Positions 14,314 through 16,421 of a DNA stretch of 16,421 nt are shown here, one piece after another. Source of the DNA: Gammaproteobacteria bacterium (GTDB lineage: Bacteria > Pseudomonadota > Gammaproteobacteria > SZUA-229); contig JAPHRB010000121.1 in NCBI GenBank assembly GCA_026197015.1, positions 1-16,421 on the forward strand, given 5' to 3'. A model generated the notes under the pieces. That model was not told where the DNA came from. It did not search any database and saw only the letters and a list, made by a program, of their open reading frames with translations. The translations under genes and the position numbers were made by a program. How positions within the stretch are numbered: the first letter of the stretch is position 1; each line of letters opens with the position of its first letter.

Positions 14314-14436
14314 AATTATTGTTCTGCTTGCCTCTGTGAGTTCCCAGATCAAGGCAGAAAATGTGAGTTTACAAGTGTAAATGTCCATTTTCTAACGAAG
14401 AGCTGGGCGCTCACAGAGGCAAGCAGGACAATAATT
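14314..14436. repeat. Structured repeat, copy 2, with 27-base terminal inverted repeats (MITE/REP-like)
   Basis: Arms 14314-14340 and 14410-14436 are inverted repeats of 27 bases with one mismatch. Inside, further nested pairs occur: CCCAG/CTGGG (14343-14347 with 14403-14407), AGAAAATG/CATTTTCT (14356-14363 with 14386-14393) and TTTACA/TGTAAA (14368-14373 with 14376-14381), so the whole 123 bases can fold into one long hairpin. No coding frame is present, as for a non-autonomous element. The right end reaches the last base of the mreB stop codon. Confidence 0.88.
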
Positions 14437-15485
14437 TATTCGATTGCGAAGAAATCCCCGCCATGCTCGTCTATCAGTTCTAAAACTCGACCGCCGCCAC
14501 GAGCAACACAGGTTAAAGGCTCTTCTGCCATAATTACCGGCAGGCCAGTCTCTTCCATTAACAGGCGATCTAAATCGCGTAATAAAGATCCACCACCCGT
14601 TAATACAATGCCTCGTTCAGCGACATCCGCACCTAATTCCGGCGGTGTTTGTTCTAATGCAGTCTTTACAGCGCTAACAATGCCATGCAAGGGCTCCTGC
14701 AGGGCTTCAAGAATTTCATTACTGTTCAGCGTAAAGCTTCGAGGAATACCCTCTGAAAGATTTCGACCTTTCACTTCAATTTCCAGTAAATCTTTACCCG
14801 GGTAAGCAGAGCCTATCTGATGTTTAATACGCTCGGCAGTGGCTTCACCAATGAGTGTTCCATAGTTACGACGCACATATGAGATAATTCCCTCGTCAAA
14901 AGTATCACCACCAATACGAACAGATGCCGAATAAACAATACCATTTAAAGAAATAACCGCAACTTCAGACGTACCACCACCAATATCCAGCACCATTGAA
15001 CCACGCGGCTCATCAACGGGCATCCCCGCACCTATGGCCGCAGCCATAGGCTCTTCTATTAAATATACTTTACGCGCACCGGCTCCGGCTGCCGATTCTT
15101 TAATCGCTCGCCTTTCAACCTGAGTTGCACCGCAGGGCACACAAATCAAAACTCTTGGGCTAGGTCTCAATAATGCACTTTCGTGTACCTTGCGAATGAA
15201 ATGCTGTAACATTTTTTCTGTAATATGAAAATCAGCGATAACGCCATCTCGCATTGGACGGATAGCGGTAATATTTTGCGGCGTACGGCCGAGCATACGT
15301 TTTGCCTCATGACCATAAGCCTCAATTGCTTTAGCACCATTACCGTTTCTATCCTGACGAATAGCTACAACCGATGGTTCATCGAGAACAATACCGTTAC
15401 CCCGTGCATAAATCAGCGTATTTGCTGTGCCCAGGTCAATTGATAGGTCATTTGAAAACATGCCGCGAAAGCGTTTAAGAAACAT
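14436..15485 (-). CDS. mreB: Rod shape-determining actin homologue MreB
   Basis: Cytoskeletal ATPase that forms membrane-bound filaments and directs lateral cell-wall growth. The 349 residues (E. coli 347) are complete: amphipathic membrane-binding start MFLKRFRGMFS, phosphate-1 loop DLGTANT (17-23), hinge segment LIEEPMAAAIGAG (142-154), phosphate-2 loop DIGGGTSEVA (167-176) and adenosine motif LTGGG (295-299). The C-terminus HGGDFFAIE closely follows the E. coli pattern, so the repeat element that touches the stop codon has not altered the protein. The upstream start is chosen because its first eight residues match the conserved N-terminus. No strong ribosome binding site is visible. It heads the mreBCD order and is divergent from gatC. 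Confidence 0.98.
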   Translation of the reverse strand: MFLKRFRGMFSNDLSIDLGTANTLIYARGNGIVLDEPSVVAIRQDRNGNGAKAIEAYGHEAKRMLGRTPQNITAIRPMRDGVIADFHITEKMLQHFIRKVHESALLRPSPRVLICVPCGATQVERRAIKESAAGAGARKVYLIEEPMAAAIGAGMPVDEPRGSMVLDIGGGTSEVAVISLNGIVYSASVRIGGDTFDEGIISYVRRNYGTLIGEATAERIKHQIGSAYPGKDLLEIEVKGRNLSEGIPRSFTLNSNEILEALQEPLHGIVSAVKTALEQTPPELGADVAERGIVLTGGGSLLRDLDRLLMEETGLPVIMAEEPLTCVARGGGRVLELIDEHGGDFFAIE

Positions 15486-15741
15486 TCGTGTATTAACTCA
15501 TTATTTTTTGAAATATTATTAAAGTCAAAAGCATAACTTTAGACCTTACTATGGAATTTAGCGGTACTCTATCAATGAGCACCCATTAGCACAAGTATAG
15601 CAGTGGCTTAAACACGCATAATATGCTAATTTTGCGCGGTTTTTAACGCATTTGATGTTTTCCGATTGCAAACCTGGAATTAACACCAGATCTAATCGAT
15701 ATTGATGCCACTTAATAACATAAACTCACGTGGAGAATAAT
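15486..15741. promoter_or_regulatory. Divergent mreB / gatC intergenic region
   Basis: About 255 bases that must hold the promoters of both operons. ATTAGCA (15585-15591) and TGCTAAT (15624-15630) form a spaced 7-base inverted repeat, and GCATAATATGC is a short palindrome next to it. No promoter pair is good enough to name with confidence; TTGATG near 15653 with a poor -10 is the best plus-strand candidate. No coding frame is seen. Confidence 0.35.
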
Positions 15742-16029
15742 ATGTCATTGGGACCCGATGATGTGAAAAGCATTGCGCATTTGGCGCGACTCGAAATAGA
15801 TGAAAAAAATATCGAGGAATACGCAAATAGCCTGTCCAGTATTCTGGATCTGGTTGAAGAAATGAACGCTGTTGATACAACCGGTATTAAACCAATGGCT
15901 CACCCCATGAATGTATCACAACGCCTGCGAGCAGATGAAGTATTAGAAGTAAACCAGCGAGAAGAATTTCAGAAAATTGCGCCTAAGGTCAAAGATGGCC
16001 TTTATCTGGTACCACAGGTAATTGAATAA
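15742..16029 (+). CDS. gatC: Glutamyl/aspartyl-tRNA amidotransferase subunit C
   Basis: Small subunit that stabilises the GatCAB complex converting mischarged Glu-tRNA(Gln) or Asp-tRNA(Asn) to the correct aminoacyl-tRNA. The 95 residues are the normal length and show DVKSIAHLARLEI near the N-terminus, the SILDLVEEMNAVDT helix-turn, GIKPMAHP and LRADEV, all typical. A GTG four codons upstream (15730) could extend the frame, but GGAG lies inside that extension at the right distance for the ATG at 15742, which is taken as the start. It should be co-transcribed with gatA, although a 144-base gap with a palindromic repeat separates them. Confidence 0.97.
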   Translation: MSLGPDDVKSIAHLARLEIDEKNIEEYANSLSSILDLVEEMNAVDTTGIKPMAHPMNVSQRLRADEVLEVNQREEFQKIAPKVKDGLYLVPQVIE

Positions 16030-16040
16030 GGTGTTTTTTC

Positions 16041-16138
16041 GCCACAGAGACACTGAGCACACAGCGTTTTTTGAAGTTGTTGCGCCTACGGCGCAGCAAC
16101 TAAAACCGTTTTTTTCTGTGACTCTGTGACTCTGTGGC
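16041..16138. repeat. Palindromic repeat element inserted between gatC and gatA
   Basis: Imperfect terminal inverted repeats (16041-16064 and 16116-16138) begin and end with the perfect pair GCCACAGAG/CTCTGTGGC and contain repeats of CTCTGTGA. In the centre, GTTGTTGCGCC (16076-16086) pairs with GGCGCAGCAAC (16090-16100) through one G-U pair and a TAC loop; GTTTT/AAAAC extends this stem. The element has no coding frame. CACAGAGACAC-type palindromes recur, as I recall, in intergenic DNA of several environmental proteobacteria. It differs from the mreB-mreC repeat, sharing only CACAGAG. Confidence 0.8.
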
Positions 16139-16173
16139 AAATTTTGAAAGAAAAACAAAACTAGAGACAAGCT

Positions 16174-16421
16174 ATGTACCACACTAAAACACTGAGCGAA
16201 TTATCAACCATGCTCGAAGCAGGTGACGTCACCTCCGTGCAACTGACAGAGCACTTTTTACAGCGAATCAAGGACTTCGATTCTCAGTTAAACAGTTTTA
16301 TAACAGTTACAGAAGAACAGGCATTAAGTGCTGCGGCTGAAGCCGATAAAAAACGTAAGGCAGGTAATGCAGGGCCTTTAACCGGTATCCCATTTGCTCA
16401 CAAAGATATTTTTTGCACCAA
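16174..16421 (+). CDS. gatA: Glutamyl/aspartyl-tRNA amidotransferase subunit A (partial, C-terminus beyond right edge)
   Basis: Amidase subunit that releases ammonia from glutamine for GatCAB. Only the first 82 codons are in the window: MYHTKTLSELSTMLEAGDVT, the SVQLTEHFLQRI helix, LNSFITVTEEQAL, and GPLTGIPFAHKDIFCT, where K77 corresponds to the lysine of the Ser-cisSer-Lys triad of the amidase signature family; the two serines lie outside. AGAG seven bases before the ATG is a modest ribosome binding site. Transcription must cross the repeat after gatC unless the repeat or the bases after it carry a promoter; none is obvious. Confidence 0.96.
   Translation, partial: MYHTKTLSELSTMLEAGDVTSVQLTEHFLQRIKDFDSQLNSFITVTEEQALSAAAEADKKRKAGNAGPLTGIPFAHKDIFCT

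Noticed and set aside
14188..14436. CRISPR array
   Set aside because: Only two copies with a 115-base period and no spacers of regular length; the repeats are long and internally palindromic, and no cas gene is present.
14436..14470. Truncation of MreB by the repeat element
   Set aside because: The MreB C-terminus HGGDFFAIE and the 349-residue length match the family; the element begins only at the stop codon.
15943..16182. Minus-strand frame across gatC, the repeat and the gatA start
   Set aside because: It reads through the palindromic repeat and two convincing genes in antisense and has no recognisable features.

Overview
The window reads as ordinary chromosome of a low-GC (roughly 40 % by eye) Gram-negative bacterium, most likely a gammaproteobacterium. 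The grounds are an outer-membrane porin with a C-terminal phenylalanine, a Coq7-type ubiquinone hydroxylase, MreB/MreC/MreD proteins close to those of E. coli, the rplM-rpsI pair, and a gatCA start divergent from mreB as I recall in Pseudomonas. The species cannot be fixed from the sequence alone. No prophage, integrase, transposase, tRNA, rRNA or CRISPR array was seen.

Left part (1-6050, minus strand). The 5' 1064 codons of a giant FAD/Fe-S 2-hydroxyacid dehydrogenase-type protein (DUF3683-like) run off the left edge. Next come a UUCG-capped terminator, a porin with a clear sigma70-like promoter and palindromes upstream, about 550 bases of AT-rich non-coding DNA, a bidirectional terminator, and the rplM-rpsI operon with its own promoter.

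Middle (6050-12700). A small-RNA-like unit with C-rich, anti-Shine-Dalgarno-like segments lies just upstream of rplM, near a CRP-type palindrome. A thioredoxin-fold [2Fe-2S] ferredoxin gene diverges from an operon of a GlcF-like iron-sulfur protein overlapping coq7 by one base. These fit respiratory electron transfer into the ubiquinone pool and synthesis of ubiquinone itself. Facing coq7 is a lone CheY/PilH-type receiver, followed upstream by a tandem pair of about 120-130-residue paralogues (DUF6573-like, tentative). Beyond them a probable P-loop pseudo-ATPase (Walker A lysine replaced by arginine) diverges from a complete Ycf46-like AAA+ ATPase. This accessory block is the least explained coding region.

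Right part (12700-16421). mreD and mreC overlap by one base. They are separated from mreB by 349 bases holding two tandem copies of a structured repeat with 27-base terminal inverted repeats, one end touching the mreB stop codon, plus a terminator-like hairpin. gatC and the start of gatA diverge from mreB, with another, different palindromic repeat inserted between them. The strongest unexpected signals are these two repeat elements, the small-RNA-like locus and the divergent ATPase pair.
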